64,000 nucleotides of DNA from Leptolyngbya sp. 'hensonii' (GCF_001939115.1 NZ_MQTZ01000050.1:48089-112088), one strand, 5' to 3'. Positions 46,337-55,684 are shown, counted from the stretch's first letter. Program-made: numbers and translations. The notes: generated by a model not told the origin, from the letters alone.

Positions 46337-47566
46337 ATGCCTACCTATATTGCCAGTGTCCGGGATGCCAAGGGCACTACCAAAACCCAAAAATTCACAT
46401 CGACTTCCCTTACGGATGCTCGGACAGCGCTGCGGGAGCAGGGGTTTGTTGTTCAGGATCTGAAAGAACACAAAGGCTTCGACTTTAAGAGCTTTGACTT
46501 CAAACAGATCGATGCTTTCATGAGCGCGGTGACTGTCAAAGATAAAGCTGTTTTCTCGCGCCAATTTGCGGTTCTGGTCAATGCTGGTGTTGCCATGGTC
46601 AGAGGCCTCGGCGTTCTGGCTGAACAATGTTCGAATACCCGGATGAAAAAGGCTCTCCAGGAGATCAGTTCTGATGTCCAGCAGGGGACAAACCTTTCCG
46701 ATGCCATGCGCAAGCACCCCAAGTGTTTCGATACGCTCTATGTCAGTATGGTGCAGGCTGGGGAAATCGGGGGGGTGCTGGATGAAGTGCTGAACCGGTT
46801 GGCTAAGCTTCTGGAAGATATCGCCCGACTACAAAACCAGATCAAGTCAGCCCTGGCTTACCCAGTTGTGGTAGGAGTTCTGGCAACAGCTATTTTCGTG
46901 GGGATGACCGTATTCCTGATTCCTACTTTTGCTTCTATCTTCAAGGAATTGGGGATTGAGTTACCTGCCTTTACTCTAGCCATGCTGGCGATCAGTGAAT
47001 TTCTGAGGACACCACAGTACGTCGTCACCCTGATTATTATCCTGTTCGGTCTCAACTTTGCTTATCAGCAGTACTACAAAACCCGTGTTGGGCGGGAGAC
47101 GATCGATCGACTCTCCCTTAAAATGCCTCTGTTCGGAGATTTGATTGAGAAAACAGCTACAGCCCGATTTTGCCGCACCTTTGGTGCATTAACCCGTTCA
47201 GGTGTTCCAATTTTGACCTCCCTGGAAATTGTTCGCGATACCTCTGGAAACCAGGTCATTGCCAATGCGGTGGATGATGCCAGAAAGGAAATTCAAACGG
47301 GTGGCATGATCAGCATCGCGCTTCAGAAAGCAGAAGTCTTTCCCCCCATGGCAATTCAGATGATCAGCATTGGTGAAGAAACTGGGGAACTCGACAAGAT
47401 GTTAATGAAGGTCGCTGACTTCTATGAAGATGAAGTAGAACAAGCCGTTAAAGCTCTGACCAGCATTATTGAGCCGATTATGATCCTGTTCCTCGGGGGT
47501 ATGGTTGGTTCGATTCTACTTTCGATGTACCTTCCCATGTTCAAGGTCTTCGAGGCGTTGGGCTAA
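46337..47566 (+). CDS. pilC: Type IV pilus inner-membrane platform protein PilC
   Basis: This 409-residue GspF/PilC protein has two homologous helical T2SSF domains (about residues 72-195 and 275-400), with FSRQFAVLVNAGV near the first and CRTFGALTRSGVPIL near the second, and three membrane helices (about 175-195, 222-245 and 380-402). It couples the PilB and PilT motors to the pilus base. The gap after pilT is 161 bases. pilM, N, O and Q are not in the window. Confidence 0.95.
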   Translation: MPTYIASVRDAKGTTKTQKFTSTSLTDARTALREQGFVVQDLKEHKGFDFKSFDFKQIDAFMSAVTVKDKAVFSRQFAVLVNAGVAMVRGLGVLAEQCSNTRMKKALQEISSDVQQGTNLSDAMRKHPKCFDTLYVSMVQAGEIGGVLDEVLNRLAKLLEDIARLQNQIKSALAYPVVVGVLATAIFVGMTVFLIPTFASIFKELGIELPAFTLAMLAISEFLRTPQYVVTLIIILFGLNFAYQQYYKTRVGRETIDRLSLKMPLFGDLIEKTATARFCRTFGALTRSGVPILTSLEIVRDTSGNQVIANAVDDARKEIQTGGMISIALQKAEVFPPMAIQMISIGEETGELDKMLMKVADFYEDEVEQAVKALTSIIEPIMILFLGGMVGSILLSMYLPMFKVFEALG

Positions 47567-47588
47567 TTTCTCATCATCTTGTGGGTTG

Positions 47589-47620
47589 GGGGTATTGCAT
47601 CCATGACGGTGAAATACCCC
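47589..47620 (+). terminator. Hairpin after pilC
   Basis: GGGGTATT (47589-47596) and AATACCCC (47613-47620) form a perfect 8-bp stem with a 16-base loop, about 22 bases after the pilC stop. There is no strong T-run after it, so factor-independent termination is uncertain. Confidence 0.45.
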
Positions 47621-47710
47621 TCAGCTATTTAATCCTGCTGTTGTCTGAAAAGCCGGATGGCTTCGTTACAATGCAGAAAAAGGATGCAGTGATATCGGAC
47701 CCGTCTCAGT

Positions 47711-48346
47711 ATGCCTGTAAAACAATCCCACTATGAGGAGCTACTGGCAACTTACAGTAACCACTCGTCAGTTGTTTCTTTACTGAAGCAGTATCGTCCC
47801 TATCTGGAAATGCTACCCAGTATGCGGCGAGCCAATGAAAGTTTCATTTCGCTTCCCTTGCCTGTTGCCAAGATTCAAAATCCCCAGATTCAAACTGGAG
47901 CTTTTAGTAGCGCCTCCCGTGGCGACCTAACCCGGTTGCCCTGTGATTTTGCTATCCTCATGTGTGACCCAGATTGGAAGGTGAAGACAGGGGTTGAGAT
48001 TTTTGTTTTTATCCATCGTCCCCAGGAAGATTTCTCTGAATTGTTGGGTCGCTGGCGGCAAACGCAAATTTATCTGGATCGGGGCTATGAATGGGTCATG
48101 CCCTTCCACTACCGGCACATTTTAAGTGAGGAAGCAGAGGATGCGCGCCCTCTGTTTGTCGTATTTCCAGAAACTTCAGAACGGATCATTCGGGGGCTCA
48201 GAGGAGCCTGCCTACCCTATATCGTGCATTCCGTCAGCCCTGAAATTGAAGACCTTGAGCTATCCCAGGAGCAATCAGAGGAGCTTGAATCTTTAGATCA
48301 CTGGGAACTACCTACAGATAGTGGAACGCCCTCATCGGAAATGTAA
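47711..48346 (+). CDS. Hypothetical protein, 211 residues
   Basis: I do not recognise this soluble protein. Its middle has several beta strands (VEIFVFIHRPQEDFSELLGRW and LFVVFPETSERIIRGL), and it ends in an acidic tail rich in Glu and Ser (about residues 178-211). It starts 144 bases after pilC and converges on cruG, ending 4 bases from it. Context does not give a function. Confidence 0.65.
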   Translation: MPVKQSHYEELLATYSNHSSVVSLLKQYRPYLEMLPSMRRANESFISLPLPVAKIQNPQIQTGAFSSASRGDLTRLPCDFAILMCDPDWKVKTGVEIFVFIHRPQEDFSELLGRWRQTQIYLDRGYEWVMPFHYRHILSEEAEDARPLFVVFPETSERIIRGLRGACLPYIVHSVSPEIEDLELSQEQSEELESLDHWELPTDSGTPSSEM

Positions 48347-48350
48347 CCCA

Positions 48351-49568
48351 TCAGGATTCGAACGTGTAGCTTCGTCCTCTCCAACTTTTGGGTGTTTGCA
48401 CTGTGGAGAGGAGAATCCGGAGAAAAGCCAGGGGATCAGCCAGGGGAGACAGCCAGAGCAACCAGGGGGCATAGCTCTGGGACAGATCATAGGAAGGGAC
48501 GATCGCCCCCAGCAGGGCGAATCGAAGGGCAACCAGGAACAGATTTAACCCACCTGCAGCAGTGATTACCAACGTTCCAGGTATCGTCTGAATCAGAATC
48601 AGCCAGACGAGGGATAAGAGCAGTGGCAGACCCTGCACCATCGCCAAAAACCAGAGATCACTCCAGAGCTGGCTGCGGGTTGTAGCATCTTTCAGATCCA
48701 GAGATCGCCCCCATTCTCGCCAGGTTTCGGCTGCGCCCTCATACATCCGGACCTTCAGCACCTGAGCCCCATCCAGGAAGCCGACTCGGGCTCCCTGGGC
48801 CGCCGCATAACGGGCCAGCGTAACATCATCACAGAAAGAATGACGAGCAATGGTGTACCCTCCCAATTCAGCCAGCAGAGAACGACGGCAGAAAAAACAC
48901 TGGCCATTGGCCATGGTGCGATCAGAGGTGTTCGATCGTTCCCCTGCTGGACCAAACCGATATACCAACGTCATTAAGAGTGCCGGTTGCAACCAGCATT
49001 CCCCCGGATACTTCAGGATAAATTGAGGGGAAAGGGAGAGGAGATCGTACCTTTCCGACTGAGCAACCCGAATCAGGCTCGCAACCAGCCCCGGTTGCGG
49101 TTGAGTATCGGCATCAATGCCTAAAATCCAATCACTCTGTTCAGAACTATGCTGGAATCCAGTGTGAAGCGCCCAGGGTCTTCCGACCCAGCCCACAGGT
49201 AACGGGTCGTCGGTTAATAGGCGAAATCTGGGGTCAAGCTGTTGAGCAGCTTTCACCAGTTCAGGAGTGCCATCCTGAGAACAACTATCGACGACCAGGA
49301 TTTCCCGAACCTCGTAACTCTGGCGACCCAATCCAGTCAGACAGGCCCCGATCCGGTCTGCCTCATTCAGCGTTGGGACAATGACGGTGACCCAACCGAT
49401 CTGATCAGGAATTGGAATTTCAGGCTGCAATGGAGGACGACGGATAGGCCCTCGCAGAAGTCGGGCCAACAGAATCGCTGTCGCAGGAAGCTGACATAGG
49501 AGCAGGGCGATCGCGCCAGCAGACCAGAGAACCTGATCGGGATATAAAGCCAGATTTACAGATGACAT
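48351..49568 (-). CDS. cruG: Carotenoid 2-O-glycosyltransferase CruG (GT2)
   Basis: This 405-residue membrane-bound GT2 enzyme has an N-terminal helix (SAGAIALLLCQLPATAILL), a GT-A domain (VTVIVPTLNEADRIGACL; LGIDADTQPQPG as the DxD; HSFCDDVTLARYAAAQGA) and three C-terminal helices. With the CruF-like gene 16 bases upstream it matches the cruF-cruG pair that makes myxol glycosides (myxoxanthophyll). The assignment rests on this pairing and on recalled similarity. It probably acts at the membrane where carotenoids reside. Confidence 0.82.
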   Translation of the reverse strand: MSSVNLALYPDQVLWSAGAIALLLCQLPATAILLARLLRGPIRRPPLQPEIPIPDQIGWVTVIVPTLNEADRIGACLTGLGRQSYEVREILVVDSCSQDGTPELVKAAQQLDPRFRLLTDDPLPVGWVGRPWALHTGFQHSSEQSDWILGIDADTQPQPGLVASLIRVAQSERYDLLSLSPQFILKYPGECWLQPALLMTLVYRFGPAGERSNTSDRTMANGQCFFCRRSLLAELGGYTIARHSFCDDVTLARYAAAQGARVGFLDGAQVLKVRMYEGAAETWREWGRSLDLKDATTRSQLWSDLWFLAMVQGLPLLLSLVWLILIQTIPGTLVITAAGGLNLFLVALRFALLGAIVPSYDLSQSYAPWLLWLSPLADPLAFLRILLSTVQTPKSWRGRSYTFES

Positions 49569-49584
49569 TCTGAAACAATCCAGC

Positions 49585-50544
49585 CTAATGGGACGAGAGG
49601 GTAGTCGTAATTTGAGCTGGCGTCAAAGGAAGGCTATCGTTACTAGGATCGGTTGAACCGATAAGCGGATCCTTTAACCCATCCACCCGCGATTCAATCG
49701 CCATCGTTGTCGGGGTCAATCGCCAGCACAGCAGCGCAGGGATCACTCCAAAAGCAAGACCCGGCAATAGTGGAATCCAGATACCAACACCCAGGCTCAT
49801 GATGGCAGCGAAGGCAAAGTTGCTCAGATAGATTGCCAGAACAACCCCCAATTGTGACCGGTGTAACTTAATCGTGGCCTGCCGCCAGAGAAAAGCCGCA
49901 ACCCCCATAAATATTGTCCCTGTTAAGAGCCAACCAGCAAAGTTTTGATATGGAGTCCCGAAAAATGCCCCCACTTCGCCATAGTGCCAGAAAGGATAGG
50001 TTGTCTGACTCATGGCTGGGTCGAGGGCGAAATCCCAAGCCGTCAGCAATATAGCCCCCAATAGAACAGCTCCAATCTGCCGCCACCAGCCCCCATGAGG
50101 CCGATGCAGTTGCAGCGCAGCTCGGGCCAGCAGATAGGATGAGAAGCCCATATAAAACCAGGAGAGAGGAATGGTGAAGGGAACCAATCCAGCGACCTTA
50201 TATCCCAGGCCACTGAGGTAACCATATGCTCCAAAGGGGAAGCCAGTGCTGGTCCCCAAGAGTTCACTACTGAGAGAAATCAAGGTTGCGGGCAGCAGGA
50301 AGGTCAACCAGAGTCCGGCTCCTAAGACTCGATAAGCGTAGATCGAAACGGCTGCAGCGCCCAAGATAATATAGACAACCCCACCGCCAGCCATGGACCA
50401 CTGAAACGCCTGTTGCCCGATCGTGGAGAGGGCGGCAATCAACTCCGGATGGGGCAAAATCAGAAGTAACCCGGCCAGACCGAAGGCCATCGAGAAAATA
50501 TGAGCTATGAGGCAGGAGCGCTCGGCGAGAATCAGTTGCTTCAT
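49585..50544 (-). CDS. cruF: Carotenoid 1',2'-hydratase CruF
   Basis: This protein of 319 residues with about seven membrane helices belongs to the DUF422/CruF family. Motifs include SSELLGTSTGFPFGAYGY, VPFTIPLSWFYMG and TAWDFALDPAMS. CruF hydrates the psi end of gamma-carotene-type precursors to give the 1'-hydroxyl needed before glycosylation in myxoxanthophyll synthesis. AAGGAG lies 6 bases before the ATG. It is upstream of and probably co-transcribed with cruG. Confidence 0.85.
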   Translation of the reverse strand: MKQLILAERSCLIAHIFSMAFGLAGLLLILPHPELIAALSTIGQQAFQWSMAGGGVVYIILGAAAVSIYAYRVLGAGLWLTFLLPATLISLSSELLGTSTGFPFGAYGYLSGLGYKVAGLVPFTIPLSWFYMGFSSYLLARAALQLHRPHGGWWRQIGAVLLGAILLTAWDFALDPAMSQTTYPFWHYGEVGAFFGTPYQNFAGWLLTGTIFMGVAAFLWRQATIKLHRSQLGVVLAIYLSNFAFAAIMSLGVGIWIPLLPGLAFGVIPALLCWRLTPTTMAIESRVDGLKDPLIGSTDPSNDSLPLTPAQITTTLSSH

Positions 50545-50780
50545 AGGGACTCCTTAAGAAACTTAACATTGGCCTGTTTGTACTAAAGACGCCCGGGGAA
50601 AAAGGTGCTCATTTAAACAAACCCTGGTGCAAAATCACCCTGAGCAGGGACTCCTCTAAAGTTTACAAATGTTTAAGGAAATTTGTAATATTCTGATCCC
50701 GTTTTCGTAAATCAACTTGGCGAGAGTCCAGGTTGGTTGTATACGTTGTATAGACTTTTATAGAACGATCGTTCAAAGGG

Positions 50781-51989
50781 TTGCTAGTGGTAGTAGGGAC
50801 TGTAGGAATTGGGGTAGGGGCGGCAGCTCTGCTGTTAGGTCTAGCCGGGCTAGGGCTGGAATTGCAGTATCGACGGCGTCCTGGCAACAGGCTGGAACTA
50901 ACTTCAGGGGATTGGCAACTGGAAGTTTTTGAACCCCAACGGTATTTGCTCGTGGGGGATATGCAATTCCGCAATCAAACCCAAAAACTGGAGATTATGG
51001 TGACAGAGGTGAGGGCAGAACTCACCCTACTGTCCAAGGGAAGCCTGGAAGGAGTAACCCACACGATTCGGATGATTCCCCAACACGCCGATGAGGCAGC
51101 TCGCCCAGATGACTACTGGTTTGGCTACATCGTGAAAGTGGGAAAGACAACTCGTCTTCAGGTTCGGATTGAAATTCAGGGGCCTCAGTTGGAAAACTTG
51201 CAGGCTGCCTGGGTGCGGGTGCATTATGTGGCCTATGGGCCTGGAGGGCGTACCCCAAAAACCCGACATGTCATTGTTCCCCTGCAGTTTCCCCTTCCAG
51301 GTGGCGTTCAGCGCTGGCGTCCGACGACCCAAGCGGATGTTTTACCCATTCGGACCCATTTGCTGACCCAACTGGATAATCCGGTGGAGATCGTCCAGCG
51401 CTATGTCCTGCCCTATGCCCAAAAAGGAGATGTGGTCGCCATTGGGGAAACCCCGATCGCAATTATGCAGGGGCGTTTTATCCATCCCAGCGAAGTCAAA
51501 CCGGGCTGGCTAGCCCGTCGCCTCTGTTACTATTTCCTGCCTACTTCCAGTCTGGCAACTGCCTGTGGCCTCCAGGCCCTAGTGGATATTGTGGGTCCAA
51601 CCCGGGTCTTCCTGGCTTTCATTTTGGGCTCGATCGCCCGAATTTTAGGCTGGCGAGGTGTTTTCTACCAGTTGGCCGGGGAACAGGCCCGATTAATTGA
51701 CGATGTCACCGGCACCTTACCCCCCTATGATCAGTTCATCGTCTTAGGCCCTGATCATCCCCAGCAAGTTGTCAATCGAATTCAGAAAGAAACTGGTTTA
51801 TCTGCGGCAATTGTAGACGTGAACGACTTGAAAGCAGTTAAGATATTGGCAGCAACCTCTGGTCTTTCCGATCGCTTTCTGAAGCAAGCACTGATCAGCA
51901 ATCCTGCCGGAAATGCTAATGAACAGACCCCGATCGTCTTGATTCGACCTACAGAGCCGGGGGTCAGTCAGGGCAACCTTCGCTCCTGA
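50781..51989 (+). CDS. Membrane-anchored CofE-like (F420-0:gamma-glutamyl ligase type) protein
   Basis: This protein of 402 residues has one N-terminal membrane helix (GIGVGAAALLLGLAGLGLEL), a beta-sandwich-like region (about residues 40-175), and a C-terminal part resembling the CofE family (IRTHLLTQLDNPVEIVQRYV; GDVVAIGETPIAIMQGRFI; about 190-390). CofE adds glutamate to coenzyme F420, but most cyanobacteria are not known to make F420, so another acceptor is likely. The start is uncertain: TTG at 50781 or GTG at 50787. The gene is divergent from cruF and is followed 79 bases later by the GNAT ATG. Confidence 0.65.
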   Translation: MLVVVGTVGIGVGAAALLLGLAGLGLELQYRRRPGNRLELTSGDWQLEVFEPQRYLLVGDMQFRNQTQKLEIMVTEVRAELTLLSKGSLEGVTHTIRMIPQHADEAARPDDYWFGYIVKVGKTTRLQVRIEIQGPQLENLQAAWVRVHYVAYGPGGRTPKTRHVIVPLQFPLPGGVQRWRPTTQADVLPIRTHLLTQLDNPVEIVQRYVLPYAQKGDVVAIGETPIAIMQGRFIHPSEVKPGWLARRLCYYFLPTSSLATACGLQALVDIVGPTRVFLAFILGSIARILGWRGVFYQLAGEQARLIDDVTGTLPPYDQFIVLGPDHPQQVVNRIQKETGLSAAIVDVNDLKAVKILAATSGLSDRFLKQALISNPAGNANEQTPIVLIRPTEPGVSQGNLRS

Positions 51990-52021
51990 TTTTTTGCTTT
52001 CCGATCCACAGGTTGTTGAAG

Positions 52022-52066
52022 TACCCAAGGTTCAAATACCCAAGGTTCAAATACCCAAGGTTAAAT
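52022..52066. repeat. Three tandem copies of a 15-bp unit before the GNAT gene
   Basis: TACCCAAGGTTCAAA occurs at 52022-52036 and 52037-52051 (identical) and TACCCAAGGTTAAAT at 52052-52066. The last copy supplies an AAGG 8 bases before the ATG at 52069. If translation began at the TTG at 51994 the tract would encode PKVQI repeats. Confidence 0.9.
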
Positions 52067-52068
52067 TG

Positions 52069-53289
52069 ATGCCTCCTGCTGCTCCCGAACAACAGTCCAA
52101 TACGATCATTCGTTCAGTTCAGCGCCAGGATCTGGAGCAAATTGAGCAGTTGTTCCGTGAGGCAACTGCAGACGACAACCACAGCAGGTTGGCAGACATT
52201 GGTAGGCAGCTCCGCCAGATTCGGCGCTGGTATGGGCCACTGAAGTTTCTCAGCTTCTTCCCCAGCCCGCTACAGAACCTCTTTTCAGCCTATGTTGCGG
52301 AGCAGGATAATCAGCTTCAGGGTGCAATTCAGGTTTCTCCCTTCAATCGAACCCGCACGACCTGGCGTGTGGATTGCGTGGCCGTAGATAGCCGGGCTGA
52401 TAGTTTGAAAGTTGGGTCCCAGCTTTTGAGATATTGCTTTGAAGCCATCTGGGAAGCCCGGACCTGGATCCTGGAAGTGGATGTGAACCACAAGTCTGCG
52501 CTGGCTCTTTATCGCCATACTGGCTTTCAACATCTGGCTCAAATTACGTACTGGTCCCTGCCCCCGGCCCTGTTACAGGAGTTAGCCGAGCGACAACCCG
52601 ATCTTCCCAACCTGCTCCCAGTTGGCAATGCAGATGCCCAACTTTTGCATCAATTAGACACGGCTTCGATGCCCCCTCTGGTGCGTCAGGTGTTCGATCG
52701 TCACATCTATGACTTCAAAACCAACCTGCTGCAAGCTTCTGTGGCCGGGATCAGTCAGCGGTTAGAACATAAGGACGTGATGAGTGGCTATGTGTTTGAG
52801 CCTCAGCGCAAGGCTGCGATCGGGTACTACGAAGTGCAACTCAACCACGATGGCTCCCAACCCCATACCGCCCAACTGACCGTTCACCCAGCCTATACCT
52901 GGCTCTATCCCGAACTAGTTTGTCAGATGGCTCGTGTGGCAAGCGCTTTCCCATTCCAGCCCTTGCGATTCACTTCAGCCGATTATCAATCTGAGCGGGA
53001 AGAATATCTGGAGCATATTGGGGCAGAGCGGGTAGCCCACACCCTGATGATGTCCCGATCGGTCTGGCATAAACTACGAGAAACTCGACCCATCTCTCTG
53101 GAAGGTCTACAACTTTCAGAAGTCTTACAGGGGCTACAACGGATTCAGAAACCTATCCCCAGCCGTCTATCATCCTTGCCTTCCTTTCTCCACCAACAGG
53201 GGCATGCCAATAAGCTTCCTCCCCATCGCTTTCCGAGACAACCAGAAGCCCACCCCTTAGAGAACGGGAAACCTGAGGATACTCCTTAA
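52069..53289 (+). CDS. GNAT family N-acetyltransferase with C-terminal extension
   Basis: This protein of 406 residues from the ATG at 52069 has a GNAT domain (about residues 10-165): IIRSVQRQDLEQIEQLF, the acetyl-CoA strand WRVDCVAVDSRAD, and ALALYRHTGFQHL. The C-terminal half (about 190-350) looks like a second, weaker domain with LTVHPAYTWLYPELV. GNAT enzymes acetylate amines. An in-frame TTG at 51994, four bases after the previous stop, would add 25 residues including three PKVQI-type repeats. It lies 12 bases before ruvX. Confidence 0.8.
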   Translation: MPPAAPEQQSNTIIRSVQRQDLEQIEQLFREATADDNHSRLADIGRQLRQIRRWYGPLKFLSFFPSPLQNLFSAYVAEQDNQLQGAIQVSPFNRTRTTWRVDCVAVDSRADSLKVGSQLLRYCFEAIWEARTWILEVDVNHKSALALYRHTGFQHLAQITYWSLPPALLQELAERQPDLPNLLPVGNADAQLLHQLDTASMPPLVRQVFDRHIYDFKTNLLQASVAGISQRLEHKDVMSGYVFEPQRKAAIGYYEVQLNHDGSQPHTAQLTVHPAYTWLYPELVCQMARVASAFPFQPLRFTSADYQSEREEYLEHIGAERVAHTLMMSRSVWHKLRETRPISLEGLQLSEVLQGLQRIQKPIPSRLSSLPSFLHQQGHANKLPPHRFPRQPEAHPLENGKPEDTP

Positions 53290-53301
53290 GCAATTAAGAC
53301 T

Positions 53302-53748
53302 ATGCCATTTATTTCAGCTCTGGGTCTGGACATTGGCAAGAAGAGAATTGGGGTGGCTGGATGTGATGGGACCGGGTTAATTGCCGTTGGCCTGACCACC
53401 ATTGAACGGAAATCCCTGGATCAGGTACTTAAGGAATTGGGTCAGCTCGCAGAGCAGCGCCGAGTTCAGGTTTTAGTGGTTGGGTTGCCTTACTCCATGG
53501 ATGGCACCCTGGGATTTCAGGCGCGTTACGTGCAGAAGGTAGGTCAAACCATTGCCCAGAGTCTGAATCTGCCGCTGGAATATGTGGATGAGCGGTTGAC
53601 GAGCTTCCAGGCCGAACAACTGATGGTTGCACAGAACATTTCCCCCTCTCGAAATAAGGGCCTCATTGATCGCAAAGCAGCCTGTCTAATTTTGCAACAA
53701 TGGCTGGACCAGAGTCGAATTAAGGCTCCAGAAACGCTACTTCCCTAG
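53302..53748 (+). CDS. ruvX: Putative pre-16S rRNA nuclease / Holliday junction resolvase RuvX (YqgF)
   Basis: This 148-residue YqgF-type RNase H-like protein has the N-terminal ALGLDIGKKRIGVA with the first catalytic Asp, VVGLPYSMDG, the middle YVDERLTSFQAE and the final IDRKAACLILQQWLD with the last Asp. The family processes the 5' end of 16S rRNA in Escherichia coli; Holliday junction cleavage has been shown for some members. It begins 12 bases after the GNAT stop. Confidence 0.9.
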   Translation: MPFISALGLDIGKKRIGVAGCDGTGLIAVGLTTIERKSLDQVLKELGQLAEQRRVQVLVVGLPYSMDGTLGFQARYVQKVGQTIAQSLNLPLEYVDERLTSFQAEQLMVAQNISPSRNKGLIDRKAACLILQQWLDQSRIKAPETLLP

Positions 53749-53901
53749 AAAGCCGTTTTCTGACATGATGTGGGAGCGTAATTTCTCAATGGATTACAGG
53801 CATAACCACAGGAGTAGGGGGTATGATCATGCACCCATGCAGTAGGATGTGGTTCAGTGTGAATAAACATTTGTCATAGTTAAAACACGAGAGGATGTCC
53901 G

Positions 53902-54459
53902 ATGATGGACGAAGATGATATCGATGATGCTGAAACCCTTACTCTGACCGATTCTTCTGGCAGATCTCTGGTTTGCTATGTGGAACAGGCTTTGGAGTTA
54001 GAAGGCAAGGAGTATGTCCTCCTCTCACCGGTAGACCCGGTTGTGGAGATTTTTGTCTGGCAACAGGGTGAAGATGAAGAGGAGCCCCTCATGGTCGAGG
54101 ATGATCTTGAGCTAGACAAGCTGTTTCCGATCGCCAGTGCTGTCTTGCAGGAACAGAACCTGACCCTCAAGCGCACTGCGGTCGCTTTAACCGTTGAAGG
54201 CGAGTTGCCTGAGTTGACGGAAGAGGATCTGGAAGAAGATGTGCTGGAAGAAGACGAAGAGAGCGAGGCTCTGCAATTATTGACCAGCTTTTATCATGAA
54301 GAGCAGGAATATGCAATCTACAGCCCGCTTGACCCGTTCTTTATTTTGGCCCGTATGGATGAACAGGGTCAGCCTGTTTTGTTGACGCCAGAAGAATACG
54401 AGCAAATCGAGCCGATGCTGCCCATGTTAGAAGATCAACTCTTTGACGAGATGGAGTAG
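53902..54459 (+). CDS. DUF3727 domain protein
   Basis: This 185-residue acidic protein has two similar halves, each with a beta pattern built around the repeated phrase EYVLLSPVDPV and, later, EYAIYSPLDPFF, separated by a Glu/Asp-rich stretch (about residues 104-125). The first half resembles DUF1292 and the second DUF3727, a family of cyanobacteria and plastids with unknown function. A GAGAGG lies before tandem ATGs at 53902 and 53905; either may be the start. The next gene is mltG. Confidence 0.82.
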   Translation: MMDEDDIDDAETLTLTDSSGRSLVCYVEQALELEGKEYVLLSPVDPVVEIFVWQQGEDEEEPLMVEDDLELDKLFPIASAVLQEQNLTLKRTAVALTVEGELPELTEEDLEEDVLEEDEESEALQLLTSFYHEEQEYAIYSPLDPFFILARMDEQGQPVLLTPEEYEQIEPMLPMLEDQLFDEME

Positions 54460-54531
54460 CGGACTGAGTATTTTGTCCGCTTCTGACCCACTTGCTCAGT
54501 TGTCAGTGCAGGCAGCCTTTACAGAATCAAG

Positions 54532-55638
54532 ATGAAAACTGTCCAGCGGACCCCAAAGTGGTCTCTCTATGTTGTTCCAGTTCTATTAGGAGTATGTATC
54601 TGGCAGGGATGGGCCTGGTGGAGCTGGGCCACGATGCCACCGATCGTCCCGGGTCAGGTCTCTTTGGTCCCCGGAGAGAAACCCATCCGGATTCAAATCT
54701 CTCCAGGGACCCCTTCCCAACATATTGGTCAGGATCTGAAATCAGCCGGACTCATTCGTTCTGCCCAAGCCTGGAATCTGTGGGCTCGCTGGCTTTCCCT
54801 TAGGGATCAACAGGGCGGCTTTCAGGCCGGGACCTATGAGTTATCCCCAACCCAGTCCATGCAGACGATCGCGGCCAAAATCTGGGCTGGCGAAACTGTC
54901 CAGTTTAGCTTCACCATTCCTGAAGGCTGGTCTTTGCGTCAGATGGCCGCTTACTTCGAATCGCAGGGTTTCTTTAAAGCTCAGGACTTCCTGACAACTG
55001 CCCAGCAGATTCCCTCCGATCAATTTGCCTGGCTGCCTAGTGGAATTCCCCATGTGGAAGGGTTTCTTTACCCTGATACCTATCAATTGGCCAGCGATAG
55101 AATTACTCCCTCAGAAGTGATTCGGAAAATGTTAGTTCGGTTTGAGCAACTGGCTCTGCCGGTCTATCAGCAGCAAAGGCAAAAACCTTCTTTAACCCTG
55201 CTGGAGTGGGTCACTCTGGCAAGTATTGTGGAGAAGGAAGCCGTAATCCCGACGGAGCGCCCCCAAATTGCAGGGGTCTTTGTCAATCGCCTGAAGCTCA
55301 AAATGCCCCTTGGTGCCGATCCAACCGTCGAATATGGGTTGAATGTTCAGCAAACTCCAGATCAACCCTTAACCCTGGCACAGGTGAGAACCCCCTCTGC
55401 TTACAACACCTATCTGAATGTGGGGTTGCCCCCAACGCCGATCGCCAGTCCTGGTCTTGCCAGTCTGGAAGCGTCACTATATCCTGAAAACACGCCATAT
55501 CTCTACTTTGTGGCTCGCTACGATGGCACTCACGTCTTTAGTCGGACGTTGCAGGAGCACGAAGCAGCCCAAGCCGCCATTCGGGATGCCCAGTCAACTC
55601 GACAAAAAGCTAACCCCGCCACCAAGCCACTTCCGTAA
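54532..55638 (+). CDS. mltG: Endolytic murein transglycosylase MltG
   Basis: This 368-residue protein has one N-terminal membrane helix (YVVPVLLGVCIWQGWAW), a LysM-like part (about residues 50-120), and the YceG catalytic domain with LASIVEKEAVIPTERPQIAG, whose Glu at about residue 234 is the likely catalytic residue. Later motifs are RLKLKMPLGADPTVEYGL, TPSAYNTYLNVGLPP and SPGLASLEASLYPE. MltG cuts nascent glycan strands and so ends peptidoglycan elongation. The yqeG gene follows 46 bases later. Confidence 0.93.
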   Translation: MKTVQRTPKWSLYVVPVLLGVCIWQGWAWWSWATMPPIVPGQVSLVPGEKPIRIQISPGTPSQHIGQDLKSAGLIRSAQAWNLWARWLSLRDQQGGFQAGTYELSPTQSMQTIAAKIWAGETVQFSFTIPEGWSLRQMAAYFESQGFFKAQDFLTTAQQIPSDQFAWLPSGIPHVEGFLYPDTYQLASDRITPSEVIRKMLVRFEQLALPVYQQQRQKPSLTLLEWVTLASIVEKEAVIPTERPQIAGVFVNRLKLKMPLGADPTVEYGLNVQQTPDQPLTLAQVRTPSAYNTYLNVGLPPTPIASPGLASLEASLYPENTPYLYFVARYDGTHVFSRTLQEHEAAQAAIRDAQSTRQKANPATKPLP

Positions 55639-55684
55639 TCAGGGTGACCTTAATGTTTGGGAATTATTACGAGTAATAACCGTC

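Noticed and set aside
50555..50780. A separate gene between cruF and the CofE-like gene
   Set aside because: No frame longer than about 30 codons has a ribosome site; this is a divergent promoter region.
55418..55684. Upstream extension of the yqeG gene
   Set aside because: It lies inside mltG in another frame; the HAD homology starts after the ATG at 55685.
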